From Euprymna scolopes (taxonomy: Eukaryota > Mollusca > Cephalopoda > Sepiida > Sepiolidae): 26,580 nt of DNA. The notes under the pieces were generated by a model. It was given only the letters and a program-made list of their open reading frames with translations, was not told the DNA's origin and did no database searches. Shown piece by piece: positions 9,501-18,753 of this stretch (positions within the stretch are counted from its first letter, which is position 1; the number at the start of each line of letters is the position of its first letter). Location: positions 67,544,044 to 67,570,623 of the forward strand of contig CM044488.1 of assembly GCA_024364805.1 (NCBI GenBank), read 5' to 3'. The position numbers and the translations under genes are program-made.

Positions 9501-9663
9501 GTTTTTTTAATTGGCACATTAAACTAACTTCATAATGCAATGGGAAGCGAGTAAATCTAGGTTTTCTGGTTAAGATGAGAGATGCATAGTCATTTTAAAA
9601 TATTTTGAAAACCATGTAAAAACAAGTGTCAACAATAAGAACCATGTATTATTTCAATTGTTT

Positions 9664-9899
9664 GGACTACTGTTCTCAGCTTTAATGTCATTCTTACAAC
9701 ATTTCAGCCGATGTAACCTTCAACCTTCTTCAGGTGTATTGTGACAATGACTTATTCATGAATGATGGAAACTGGGAAAAATTTTCTTTTTCTTCATTAT
9801 TCACCAATAAGAGCCATTGTCAAAATACACCTGAAAAAGGTCGGAGGTTACATCGGCTGAAACGTTGTCAGATTTACACCTAAGATCAGAACAGTAGCC
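9664..9899. mobile_element. Fold-back element FB1
   Basis: Two 86-bp arms (9664-9749 and 9814-9899) are inverted copies around a 64-bp spacer. Each arm, read outward from the spacer, holds CACCTGAAGAAGG (CTGAAAAAGG in the right arm), GGTTACATCGGCTGAAA and ends near GAACAGTAG. A second member of the family lies at 25524-25723 with the same arm order, so this is a mobile or formerly mobile family. It has no coding capacity. The CUGA.GA - short stem - GAAA order resembles the core of hammerhead ribozymes, which Penelope-like retroelements are known to carry. That link is an inference. Confidence 0.75.
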
Positions 9900-10285
9900 C
9901 AAAAAATCCAAATATGTATTCTCATTTCAAAAATTCAGAAACATAAGCAACCATGTTAAATGGCTTTCAGCAAGAGTAACAGTCATAGCATTTATTTTAA
10001 TTAAACGTATCTTTTGTTTTAAAAAAATTCAATTTAATAGTTTTATGCAAAAATAAGGTGTTTTGGAATAGTGCCGAATGGCATTTAGAAATGGCCTAAA
10101 ATTAATTTTGAATATTTATTTCCCATTGCTTTCTTTTAAAAACATGAAACAGTATTGACCGGCAGAATAGTTCTGGGATTCTTATTTTGCCAAGATCAGC
10201 AAAGTAGATTCTTACAATAAATAAAAGTATGAACTGCTTTAAAACATATCAAGTTTGTGGCGGGACTTTTTTTCATACCAGCCAA
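9900..10285. other. AT-rich non-coding stretch
   Basis: AT-rich spacer between FB1 and an R2 repeat copy. No gene is seen. Confidence 0.4.
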
Positions 10286-10560
10286 GATTCCCCTTGTTAT
10301 CATTTTGGTCCACTGGCTCGTTTGATATCACTCCTTCTTTGATATTTTGTTCAACCTTAGTAGACTATCATCCTAGGTAATTTGTCAATTACCTGAGGCG
10401 CCTTTACCGGGAAATACCAACAGGTCTGTTTTAGGCTATTTTTGTATCTGCAAGTGTTCCCCTTTCAAGGTTCTTGGTTTTCTTCACATTAAACGACCTT
10501 GTGTCACATCCTGTCGCTGTGGGATTTCGTAAATCCAAAGTTCAACTGTCTCATTTAAAG
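10286..10560 (+). repeat. Dispersed repeat R2, third copy
   Basis: Contains GGTCCACTGGCTCGTTTGAT, CTGAGGCGCCTTTACCGGG, AAATACCAACAGGTCTG, TTCCCCTTTCAAGGTTCTTGG and TTGTGTCACATCCTGTCGCT. Most of these recur in the same order at 24463-24690 (CTGAGGCGTCCCTACTGGG, TTTGAAGTGCTGG, GTGTCACATCTTGTAGCC). This is the most complete copy of the right half. Confidence 0.6.
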
Positions 10561-10694
10561 AACACGAAAACGATGATGCCAATAAAGTTTGGTAAAGATT
10601 AGATAAGACTCGGCAAAGAATTTGAAGTCGTTGAAATGGGAGAAACATCAGTAGTTAAACTATCTTAAACGCACCAAACACAAAAAAAAAAAAA

Positions 10695-10925
10695 NNNNNN
10701 NNNNNNNNNNNNNNNNNNNNNNNNNNNNNNNNNNNNNNNNNNNNNNNNNNNNNNNNNNNNNNNNNNNNNNNNNNNNNNNNNNNNNNNNNNNNNNNNNNNN
10801 NNNNNNNNNNNNNNNNNNNNNNNNNNNNNNNNNNNNNNNNNNNNNNNNNNNNNNNNNNNNNNNNNNNNNNNNNNNNNNNNNNNNNNNNNNNNNNNNNNNN
10901 NNNNNNNNNNNNNNNNNNNNNNNNN
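10695..10925. other. Assembly gap (N run)
   Basis: 231 undetermined bases lie between a 13-base A run (10682-10694) and a (TA)n tract starting at 10926. The missing sequence is probably simple repeat that the assembly could not resolve. The true length is unknown. Confidence 0.97.
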
Positions 10926-10950
10926 TATATATATATACATTTAAATTTGC

Positions 10951-11004
10951 GAGATAAAGGGTGAGTAATAAGTTCAACAACTACAAAAAGTAAGAACTTG
11001 ATGA
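10951..11004 (+). repeat. Direct repeat, copy 1 of 2
   Basis: GATAAAGGGTGAGTAATAAG, TTCAACAACTACAAAAAG and TAAGAACTTGATGA recur at 11591-11645 as GATGAAGGGAAAATAGTAGG, TTCAATAACTACAAAAAG and CAAGAAGTTCATGG. Each copy follows a TA-rich stretch. The copies are about 640 bp apart in the same orientation. Confidence 0.55.
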
Positions 11005-11590
11005 ATTACTAGCATAGGTATGTAACGGCTTTCCATATGAACACATATGAAAATAAAATTTGAATAAAAAAAATTTTTTTTTAATTTAAAAAAAATACCA
11101 GATTATTTAAGTCAAAAAAAAAAAAAAAAATTTAATATTGCTCACTATGAAAGAAAAGCTGGAGTAATAGCAAATTTCATTTGTGTTTGTGACAAAAAGA
11201 TATAATTTGATTTAACAATCCATAAAAAAGGATCGCAATAATTAGCAGACAATTTTAATACGTGGCCTCAAACAAAGAATTTGTCATAGCAAAATCATGC
11301 ACTCCAGAGCTTATTTCTGATAAACGGTTTCGGTTTCATTTTCAATCCGACAAAACGTAACAACAGGTTTTTCCAATAATTATATTAGAAAAAAAAAGCC
11401 AAACCATTTAAAGGGTTGGAGCTAATGATTTCAAATATGCATTAGTTTTTACTCAAGCATATCCCTACAGTTCATATATATTTATGCAAGTTTTGTGATG
11501 CTTATATTTGTTTACATCATAAAAAATGCTAAAAGTGTCATCTTTTACCTCAAGTAGGTTTTCTTTTATAGATATACATACATAGTAATT

Positions 11591-11645
11591 GGAGATGAAG
11601 GGAAAATAGTAGGTTCAATAACTACAAAAAGCAAGAAGTTCATGG
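11591..11645 (+). repeat. Direct repeat, copy 2 of 2
   Basis: Second copy of the unit at 10951-11004, about 80% alike by eye. The pair could be ends of one element, a local duplication, or two insertions. The 590 bp between them are AT-rich and hold no gene. Confidence 0.55.
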
Positions 11646-11923
11646 TTTTTGTCATGTGGTTCGAACATATGACCACGGTTTACACATATTTAAGGAGAGC
11701 GAAATTGGTTGGAATCTTTAGTAGCTATGAGTTAGAATGTGAAAACTTAGTGGTTTACTTGTCAATTCACCAGTTGTTGCTACCCGACACAGACTGCTAT
11801 TATTGTACCTAACAGGATAAATCTATTTTACCTCCATATGTATTGTTTTCCACTCAATGATACAAGTTTTGTCAAAAATCAACCATGATGCATGGATAGA
11901 CACACACAGATACATAGTTGCTT

Positions 11924-11928
<5 letters not shown>

Positions 11929-11979
<51 letters not shown>
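11929..11979. repeat. (TA)n microsatellite
   Basis: An uninterrupted TA run of about 51 bp forming the outer left edge of the fold-back at 11989-12233. Confidence 0.95.
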
Positions 11980-11980
<1 letters not shown>

Positions 11981-11988
11981 TAAACGAA

Positions 11989-12230
11989 GAATATCAACAA
12001 TACAAAAGTATATACTGGTATGTATAGATTTAATTTTCAATTCCGTAAAGAAGATACATCAAAAGGAGTGGGGGTTATAAAAGCTCTTTATGCCTTGTGA
12101 TGAGTAGTATTAGGTTTTGAAATGCCTAGGTATGAAAAGCTTTTATAATCTCTACTCATTTTGATGCACCTTCAGTACTGAATTGATAATTAAATCTATA
12201 TGCACCAGTATATACTTTTGTATTGTCGAT

Positions 12231-12233
<3 letters not shown>
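11989..12233. mobile_element. Fold-back element bracketed by (TA)n
   Basis: Left arm 11989-12084 and right arm 12137-12233 are inverted copies about 96 bp long. Both hold AATATC(A/G)ACAATACAAAAG, TATATACTGGT, ATAGATTTAATT and TTATAAAAGCT. The spacer is about 52 bp. (TA)n tracts sit on both outer sides (11929-11979 and 12237-12275), so the whole unit could fold into an even longer hairpin. No coding potential: the open frames on both strands are mirror readings of the two arms. Confidence 0.75.

Positions 12234-12236
<3 letters not shown>

Positions 12237-12312
<76 letters not shown>
12237..12312. repeat. Compound (TA)n-(AC)n microsatellite
   Basis: A TA run at 12237-12275, a short interruption, then AT/AC repeats to 12312. 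It abuts the right arm of the fold-back. Confidence 0.95.
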
Positions 12313-12682
12313 GACCTAGGTATTAGGTTTCTTTTCAAATTAAACACATGTAGCTAGAAAGAGAACTCAAAGTTAATACCAATAGAAATGCTAAAAATGA
12401 CTTCATTTCTTTTCCTATTTATATTATTCTCATTCAATGTAACAAAAACATGTTAAGAAACTAAAAAATATATAGATTGTTTGGTACGATTTAACTTTAT
12501 AGTTCTCCATCAAATCACATCGTTATATGTCCAGTTATCAGTTTCCTGGGTTTTTTTTTTCTCTTTGCACGCGCTTATAACACAAATTACGAACCAAATG
12601 ATAACATGAGAAAAAGCAAATTCTTCATTAAGCCTAACACACTGATCCTAAGGATCATATGACCTTTCTTAAGACACAACCC
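12313..12682. other. AT-rich non-coding stretch
   Basis: AT-rich spacer with no supportable feature. Confidence 0.4.
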
Positions 12683-12906
12683 TAACCTTAAGTTCAGAGT
12701 AACTCATTAATCCTAAATCTGAGATAGAAGTTACTAACCCTAAGTCTGGGATGGTGATAAAAAAAACTCTCTTCATTAAATTCAATAGTAAACCTAAGTC
12801 TGGGGTAGAGGTCACTAATCTTAAGTGGCAGTTGAGAAAAATCTTCTAAACCTTACCTTAAGTCCAGGATGGTGGTCACTAAACCTAAGTTATGGGAAGG
12901 TCTTTG
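12683..12906 (+). repeat. 27-bp minisatellite, about 8 units
   Basis: Units follow the pattern TAACCCTAAGTCTGGGATGG plus TGGTCAC. The TAA..CTAAG anchor lies near 12683, 12708, 12735, 12789, 12816, 12854 and 12880, giving 25-27 bp spacing, with one gap of twice that and one of 38. Units differ by several bases. The CCCTAA in some units resembles telomere repeat but is part of the longer unit. Confidence 0.7.
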
Positions 12907-13540
12907 AGAAAAAGGATACAGATTATTAACTTTTAACATTAAATAAAATCGTACAGCAATAGAAAAAAATATATTGTGATAATTTATGTTTATTTTCATT
13001 AAATAAAATCTTATTAAATCACTCAATTTCTTTGTATTTTTAACTTTAAACAATAAATTAAACCAAGTTTTTATCACATCGAGCCCTCTTGAGGAAGCAA
13101 TAAATCGGGTCACACCAATGTCAAATAGCGATCCATATTCATTTTGGTTCATTAATACAATAATGACATGGTCCAAAAGTACTATTTCTTTGATTAAGAA
13201 ACGTAAAAGTATAATACTTGATTCAATGTGTATTTTGTTCATTAACTAAAGAAACAGTATTTTTGACAGCGCCACTACTGTATAAATGAGCATAAGTGTC
13301 AGTATTTTAAACTCGTTAAGTACATCACAATGAATACCAACAATTTCCAGTATTCCCTACTTTTTACCTTGTGCCACATTTTTCATTTAACTTAATTGTA
13401 AATTGAAAAAGATTAGCACATACTAGTCTCATGTCACCGTGTTTAAAATATGAAAAAAAAAAAAAATTTTGTTAAACACCTGTTTATTGAGTGAAATAGA
13501 AGGAATCAATTTTATCTTATTTTTGTTGATTGATAATAAG
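12907..13540. other. AT-rich non-coding stretch
   Basis: AT-rich DNA. A 129-codon - strand open frame spans 12853-13242, but it overlaps the minisatellite and has a spacer-like composition with no domain, so I do not call it. Confidence 0.4.
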
Positions 13541-13620
13541 TTGTTGGTTTTACGGCATACCAACCCTTTTCAAATTATTTAATGCTGAATCCAGTAATTT
13601 TGTAAAAAGTTCATGCTTCA
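13541..13620 (+). repeat. Dispersed repeat module, copy 2 of 2
   Basis: GGTTTTACGGCATACCAACC and TTATTTAATGCTG match the module at 4326-4425. It lies just beyond the truncated 3' side of LINE A3, which might mean an insertion or a deletion joined the two. Confidence 0.5.
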
Positions 13621-13636
13621 AATTATTTATATTTAT

Positions 13637-14032
13637 TTATGGTGATTGACTTGGTTGTTTTATAAAGAATAATTGTTTTTGTCTTTGGCTTTGAAGAACA
13701 TAATTAAATTTTGCAAAGGGAGGAAATATACCCATCTCAGAAACACTTTTATCAGGGAGGTCATTTATGAATATCAAGAATAATAAAGGTCCAAGGATAG
13801 GCCCATGGGGTACTCCCGCATTTATATCATATTGTTTAGATGTATGACCGTCGAGGACAACATGGATTTTTCTCTTATCTAAAGAAGGATTAATTACATT
13901 ATGTATTCTTCCAGTGATACCATATGATCTAATATTCCTTAAAAGACCATCATGCCATACCCTGTCAAAAGCCTTAGATATATAGAGGGCTACTGCTCTA
14001 CCCTCCCCTGTTTTGTCCAGTGAACAGTACAT
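13637..14032 (-). pseudogene. RT pseudogene fragment (LINE A3)
   Basis: A 131-codon open stretch covering RT motifs A and B (ALYISKAFDRVWH near residues 15-27, DINAGVPHGPILGPLLFLIF near residues 68-87). The last 30 residues (from about 13722 down) are not RT but spacer read-through. An intact RT domain of this type is about 250 residues and needs the FADD box, which is missing. Confidence 0.75.
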
Positions 14033-14152
14033 TCAGAGATTACAGTTAGGATATCTGCTGTGGAATGGGCTTGCCTAAATCCATATTTTTTGTTGGTCAG
14101 GAGTTTACTTATCCAAGGATGATGAGTAATGTATTCAAAATGTATATGCTTA
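13722..14152 (-). mobile_element. LINE fragment, copy A3 (RT fingers and palm)
   Basis: The best preserved piece of the A family. On the - strand it reads ITHHPWISKLLTNKKYGFRQ, then HSTADILTVISE. After one frame change near 14030 it reads AVALYISKAFDRVWHDGLL (motif A), GITGRIHNVI, VVLDGHTSKQYDINAGVPHG (motif B) and LFLIFINDLPDK. It ends at EMGIF, just before the FADD box would come. Both ends are missing, so it is a 430-bp relic. The upstream side abuts the GC-rich motif at 14153. Confidence 0.85.
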
Positions 14153-14690
14153 CTAGAGTGGGTACCCGGCGTTGCCCGAGTGTGGAGGTGTGTGCTGAGC
14201 AAATAAAAAAAAACAAATAGTAGTAAGGAGGCAGGCTCGAATCCGTACCATGAAGGAGGAAAAGAATGAGAAAAAAAAAAAAAAGAAAAAAAACCTGACG
14301 TCTTTGCCGTTGTGTTCATCACAAAACCAGAAGTGGAGAACGTCAAAATTAAGGCAAGTCAATCGAAAAGAGGGGATGACTTGCGAAAATATTGTCGAAA
14401 AAACCGACCCCCTCCTTGTAGAAAACTGCTCAGTTGAGGATGAAGGAATTAATGTTTTGGGCCAATTTTTCAATATTTGTCGTTCGAGGTATAAAACGAT
14501 ACCCATTTCTTCAAGTTTGAAAATGAGTTAAATTGTCTTGTTCGCATCTATCCATAAACACTATGATTTTTGAACCAATTAAACATTTAAAAGTGATTAA
14601 AACCACCAAAAACTTTTTCAGACAGGTAGAAGAGTAACTTATCTTACCTTTGATAACATTTATTTGTTATATATATTTTTTTAAAAAGGA
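14153..14690 (+). repeat. Unclassified repeat between two LINE relics
   Basis: The stretch opens with GGTACCCGGCGTTGCCCGAG and ends near TTACCTTTGATAACATTTAT and a TA-rich tail. The same two ends, in the same relative order but on the other strand, bound 18640-19157, so this looks like an element of about 540 bp. A 93-codon + strand open frame (14250-14531) lies inside; apart from a K-rich start its sequence (for example VEKTDPLLVENCSVEDEGIN) matches no family I know, and it is probably not a gene. Confidence 0.5.
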
Positions 14691-14806
14691 TTCATTACTA
14701 ATCAAGGCCCAGGGCCACTCGAGGATAAGGGTTAAAGAGTGTACAGTGGTCAAAAGGACAATATCATAGTAATCGATAGAAGTCTCAATTTGGTAAATTG
14801 GATTAC

Positions 14807-15525
14807 TTAAGGGGAATAGCTCATCAAGAACTTGTTTACATTGGACTTGAAGACGGCCATATTGTAGTCAGCTAGAAGAGAGTTCCACAGGTGTGCAGTT
14901 TTTAGAAAGAAGCTTTGTTTATGGAATCTACGTTTAGGTTTAGGCACAGATAAAGAGTGGGGGAAATTATTGATAGTGTTTACAGCTAAACGAGTGACAC
15001 TTGCCATGAAAATAACGATAAAACAGAGACAGGCTCGCAACGTCTCTTCTGTGAGAAAGAGGTTGCCGGGAAGAGAAAAGGGTATCCCCCACTAGGTAAC
15101 GAAGTCTATTCTGAAGTCTTTCAACATGGGATGAGTTCTTTTGCTGCCCAAAAGTGACAGCTCCTGCCCAGAAGTGACAGCAATACTCCATCCTTGGTCG
15201 TACCTGGCTCTAGGTAGAGAATTGCATCAGCAGGTAGATATCTACTGTATCGATAGAAGGATCCCATTATTTTTCCAGCGATCTTGGCAACAGATTTGAT
15301 GTATGTATTCCATTTTAGATCAGGAGTAAATGTCCAGGCCAGAAGCTTGTCAAAACATGGAACCTCCACAAGACGAGAGCCATTCATTTCAATTGATGCC
15401 AGATTCAGATCAGAACATTGATGATGCAAAGATAGAAGCTTCCATTGAAAGTAACCAGCCACTTTTCCCCCATTGTACCACATGATCAAGATCAGAGGAA
15501 AGAGAATCAGAGAGAACTTGGTCAT
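14807..15525 (-). pseudogene. RT thumb and C-terminal pseudogene pieces (LINE B1)
   Basis: Three overlapping open pieces continue B1 downstream of the palm: DLKWNTYIKSVAKIAGKIMG (15280-15340), HVERLQNRLRYLVGDTLFSS plus HRRDVASLSLFYRYFHGKCH (14990-15125), and LSVPKPKRRFHKQSFFLKTA (14880-14945). They line up with A1 near 1085-1560. A 20-bp tandem duplication around 15144-15183 lies in the WAGAVTFGQQ segment. Confidence 0.75.
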
Positions 15526-15946
15526 TTAAGGCCTTTGATGTGCTGCCATAGATGGTAGTGTCGTCAGCAAAAATGTCTACAAATGATGTAAGGATGTGAT
15601 TTAGAAGATCATTAATATAGATCAGGAAGAGAATTGGGTCCAGGATGGACCCCTGAGTGACTCTAGCATTAATACTATGAGCTTCTGATTTCTGCCCATC
15701 AACCACTACTCTTATGAACCTATTAGAGAGAAATGATTTAATAATTGAAAAGACATTTCCAGCTATACCATAGCTGGAGATCTTGCGGAATAGACCTTTA
15801 TGCCATACCCTATCAAAGGCCTTTGATATATCAAGAGCAATTGCTCTAGAAAGGGTGCCTGTCAAGAGTTTCGCTAATCCTATGAGAAATAACCGTAAGC
15901 ACATCCACTGTAGATATAGCAGAACGGAAACCATATTGCATGTCAC
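15410..15946 (-). pseudogene. Reverse transcriptase palm pseudogene (LINE B1)
   Basis: The longest uninterrupted coding remnant here, 178 codons. Residues about 32-60 hold ALDISKAFDRVWHKGLFRKI (motif A), 86-113 hold SINARVTQGSILDPILFLIY (motif B), and 121-129 hold FADDTTIYG with both catalytic aspartates kept. The next segment, VVQWGKSGWLLSMEAS, stands where W...W...N..K is expected and is disrupted. In life this enzyme copies the element RNA at a nick made by the element's endonuclease. The reading frame carries on in other frames at 15121-15525 and 14807-15191. Confidence 0.85.
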
Positions 15947-16133
15947 TAAGGTTATTTTTGCTGAGGTGGTCGACTACTTCTCTATTTAACACAGATTCAA
16001 GTAACTTACATGAGGTCTGTATTGAGAGGGAGATGACCGATCACCTGAATTCTTAAATACAGGGCATATAGATGAGATTTTTTAGGGAAGCAATTCTTAA
16101 GACAACACTTAAACAGCTTTGTAAGTATGGGAG

Positions 16134-16418
16134 CTAGTTCTGGTTGGGGGCCAGTTGCTTTTCTGGTATCAGCCATAGAATATCGATATACGGACGATGG
16201 AGAGGTACATCTGAGGACTTATTATATTTCATTTTTATCTTAACTGATACAACAGAGTGGTCGGAAGATCCAAGTGGAGACAGAACAGAAGCTGAACACA
16301 GTTCAGGGCAAGTTGTGAGAAAAAGGTTTAGGAGACTTGCATACTGGTCGTCAGTATCAGGCACACGGGTGAGTTCGTGAACAATCTGAGTGAGGTCAAT
16401 ACGTTCGATATAAATCAT
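16134..16418 (-). pseudogene. Endonuclease C-terminal pseudogene (LINE B1)
   Basis: A 94-codon open piece. Its central part, VPDTDDQYASLLNLFLTTCP then LSPLGSSDHSVVSVKIKM, is the C-terminal end of the apurinic-type (EEP) endonuclease of LINEs; the SDH triad residues are visible at about residues 52-54. The SSDVPLHR that follows is where the linker begins in this family. After that the frame runs into RT region 0 out of register. The N-terminal two thirds of the endonuclease are missing. Confidence 0.75.
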
Positions 16419-16425
16419 GATTTTG

Positions 16426-18001
16426 CTGCTTATGTACTTTTACTCACAAAAGTTCCAAAATCACTTTCAAATTTTGAATAGAAAACCGGTCGGTCATTTT
16501 TAATCGATTTTTTTTTTTTTTTTTTTTTTTTTTGCTTACATCTGACCGTTCGACAGTAATCTTAAAGACTTTTTAAATTGTCCATTAAAGGATTTTCTGT
16601 TAAACTTTAACGTTTGAAAAGCAAAATTTCAATTTCGTTTAAAATTTAAACTTTAACGGGCAAACGACAAATATTAGTTGCATGTATGCTCCTAGGAAAA
16701 GAAAACAAGGATTTTCGCACGCGCTCCTGTCATATCAAAGAACCATCTTTTAACAAGCAAGTTTATCCCTTTTTTTTTTCTTTTCGAAAAAGAATGCCGA
16801 AAATACCCCCAGTATTTTCTCGCACATATCTGTACGAGATGATTTCCAAAACTTTGTTTTGTTTTTCTCTTTAATGAAAAAAAAAAAGGCAAAAAGAAGA
16901 AAAGAAAAAGAAAACGTTCGTTATTCAACCAGTTCTAGCAAAACATGAGGTTTGAATTCTAAAAATATCTCAATTTTCCCCTCTCTCCAGTTTTACAAGG
17001 AAATCCGTTAACATTTTGAAAATAACAAAAGTGTGTTTTGTTTTCTAAATAACGTTTTTCTTTCCTAATAACTTAAGCGGATGATACGAAGGAAGAAAGC
17101 TATCTTTCAACCAGTTTTTAATAGTCCCGAACAAAATTATTGTGACCATTTATCACGTGTCTCTGTATTTCTCGCGCCAATGTAACTGAAAATTGCACAT
17201 TGAAATAATTTTACTATTAATCCAACATTTATCGAAATAATAAAAAAAATGCAATAGAACTAGAATTTTCAAAAATCTTATTTAAAAAATAATGCTGCAA
17301 TTAAATCCATCAGATTAAAATTTGGTTTCTCCGTAAACAAGTCAGTTTAATGAAAAAAAAAAAGGGAGGTGGGGTGACCTAATGTTTTGTGACTATACCA
17401 AATCTGAACGGAATTTTGAAGCATCTAAACTATTGAATAGAAAGTCATTTAAACGGGTTTAAAAATTAAATCTAATATATGAAAAGTTTGAAAGTTTTGA
17501 AAACTTTCGTTTTTTTTTTATTTTGTTTTTTTTTTTACATCCGGTAATTTTATAAATAGAGATTAAAACATTACTCTAAAAACAAAATAAGTTATGGTTG
17601 AATTACTAAATGATCAAATAATAAAATTTAACTTTTTAAATCCTCTCTTTAAAAATGGGCGCTTTTTCGGAATAAGAATAAATAACGAAAATTGGAATAT
17701 TTAATTTTAATGGAATCTACTTAATTGTGATGTCGAAATTACTAAAATATCCAACATTTATGAACAATGATAAAGTGGAAAATTAATTATTAATAAAAAT
17801 AGCTTTCGGAATAATTTGTAAGTTATACTTAAAATAATAAACATATTTAGTGACTGTAGTACAGTATGTCTTAACAATTCCAATAACGGTAGATCCTCGT
17901 GAAATCGTGAAAGAGAAAGTACATGTTTTGTGTAATAATCTGGTAATATGTTACTAATTGCAACATGACAAGTAGATAACATTGGTTATATGAATATGAA
18001 C
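16426..18001. other. AT-rich non-coding stretch
   Basis: AT-rich DNA with a pure 26-base T run at 16508-16533 and many shorter A/T runs. Open frames on both strands near 16686-16928 are mirror readings of T/A-rich sequence. Nothing is recognisable as coding, RNA or transposon. Confidence 0.45.
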
Positions 18002-18206
18002 TGTTATTTTTTAGATAAGCTTTTCAAATTAAAATCAATTTTGGGAACTCACATGATTAAAATTTTAGCAGACTAAACATTGGGAGTCAAAAGAGTAAGG
18101 AGAGTACAATTTTTACAGTATCTTTTGTTTATTAAATTGTTAGGTGAAAGTACATGATAATGACAAAACACCCCCTCTCAATATAAAGAATGGGTTTCTA
18201 AATAAT
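18002..18206. repeat. Dispersed repeat module shared with 7436-7573
   Basis: Second copy of the module described at 7436-7573, with about 70 extra bases. It directly precedes the palindrome cluster. Confidence 0.5.
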
Positions 18207-18258
18207 GACCTCAAGAAAACAAACGGGTGGTAGAAAGCCACTCAATAAATGTCACGGC

Positions 18259-18560
18259 ACATTTATTGGGTGGGTTTTTACCACCATTTTGTTTTATTTC
18301 TTATTTTGAAGTGACTATCGAGTATTCAAAGGCATCGCGGCCATCTTTTCTTGTTCTCCGACAGCATTACTTTTTTACCAAACTGGATAAGGTTTTAGTG
18401 TTGTTATTCAATGTAAAATCTTTATTCGGTTCGAAAACGAGTAATACTGAATGCTGCCGGAGAACAAGAAAAGATGGCCGCGATGCCTTTGAAGACTCAA
18501 TAATCACTTCAAAATAAGAAAAAAAAAAAAAATGGTGGTAAGAACCCACCCAATAAATGT
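18259..18560. mobile_element. Long palindrome P1 (fold-back)
   Basis: Arms of about 110 bp (18259-18368 and 18451-18560) around an 82-bp spacer, above 90% alike by eye. Each arm holds ACATTTATTGGGTGGGTT, ACCACCATTTT, TTATTTTGAAGTGA, CAAAGGCATCGCGGCCATCT and TTCTTGTTCTCCG. The arms are nearly intact, so the insertion or its inversion is fairly recent. The open frames on both strands encode the same arm sequence and are not genes. Confidence 0.85.
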
Positions 18561-18700
18561 TACCGTTATGTTATTGCCTTTGATAACATTTTTTGGGTTT
18601 GTATTACTGTACACATAGATTTGAAAAAGTTATCATAAAAAACAAATATATAACAAATAAATGTTATCAACGGCAAGATAAGTTACTTTTCAACCTAACT
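18556..18700. repeat. Tail-to-tail repeat ends
   Basis: TTGCCTTTGATAACATTTTT at about 18573-18593 faces its reverse partner (AAATGTTATCAACGGCAAG) at about 18659-18677. The same tail, TTACCTTTGATAACATTTAT, ends the repeat at 14690. So two related elements seem to meet tail to tail here, P1 on the left and the P2/P3 block on the right. Confidence 0.5.
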
Positions 18701-18753
18701 GGATATTTTTTTAATGTTTTTATTTAATGTAACATGTTTATTCAGTTCGAAAA

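Larger units (their letters stand above)
14697..16425 (-). mobile_element. LINE copy B1 (endonuclease tail, RT, 3' end)
   Basis: The longest LINE relic in the window. On the - strand: C-terminal part of an apurinic-type endonuclease (16418-16197) with its SSDHSVV motif; an abrupt jump into RT region 0 (DTRKATGPN near 16160, lacking roughly 150-200 residues expected between); SKLLESVLNREV-like RT sequence near 16000; motif A ALDISKAFDRVWH; motif B ARVTQGSILDPILFLIYIND; FADDTTIYG; then the thumb and C-terminal region HVERLQNRLRYLVGD and SFFLKTAHLWNSLL. The 3' untranslated end CTCGAGTGGCCCTGGGCC matches B2. Several frame changes and the internal deletion make it non-functional. It sits beside A3 in the same orientation. 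Confidence 0.88.

Noticed and set aside
9664-9899. Intact hammerhead ribozyme annotated as ncRNA
   Set aside because: Stem I could not be drawn and one arm has lost a core G, so it is reported only as a resemblance.
12853-13242. 129-codon - strand open frame
   Set aside because: Begins in AT-rich spacer and ends inside a 27-bp minisatellite; composition fits chance.
14220-14250. tRNA-like B box (GGCTCGAATCC)
   Set aside because: No matching A box at tRNA spacing upstream and no cloverleaf.
14250-14531. 93-codon + strand open frame inside the 14153-14690 repeat
   Set aside because: Starts with a lysine run from poly(A) and resembles no family. It lies in a repeated element whose other copy lacks it.
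18227-18549. Open frames on both strands of P1
   Set aside because: They encode the same peptide because the arms are inverted copies; this is palindrome geometry, not coding.
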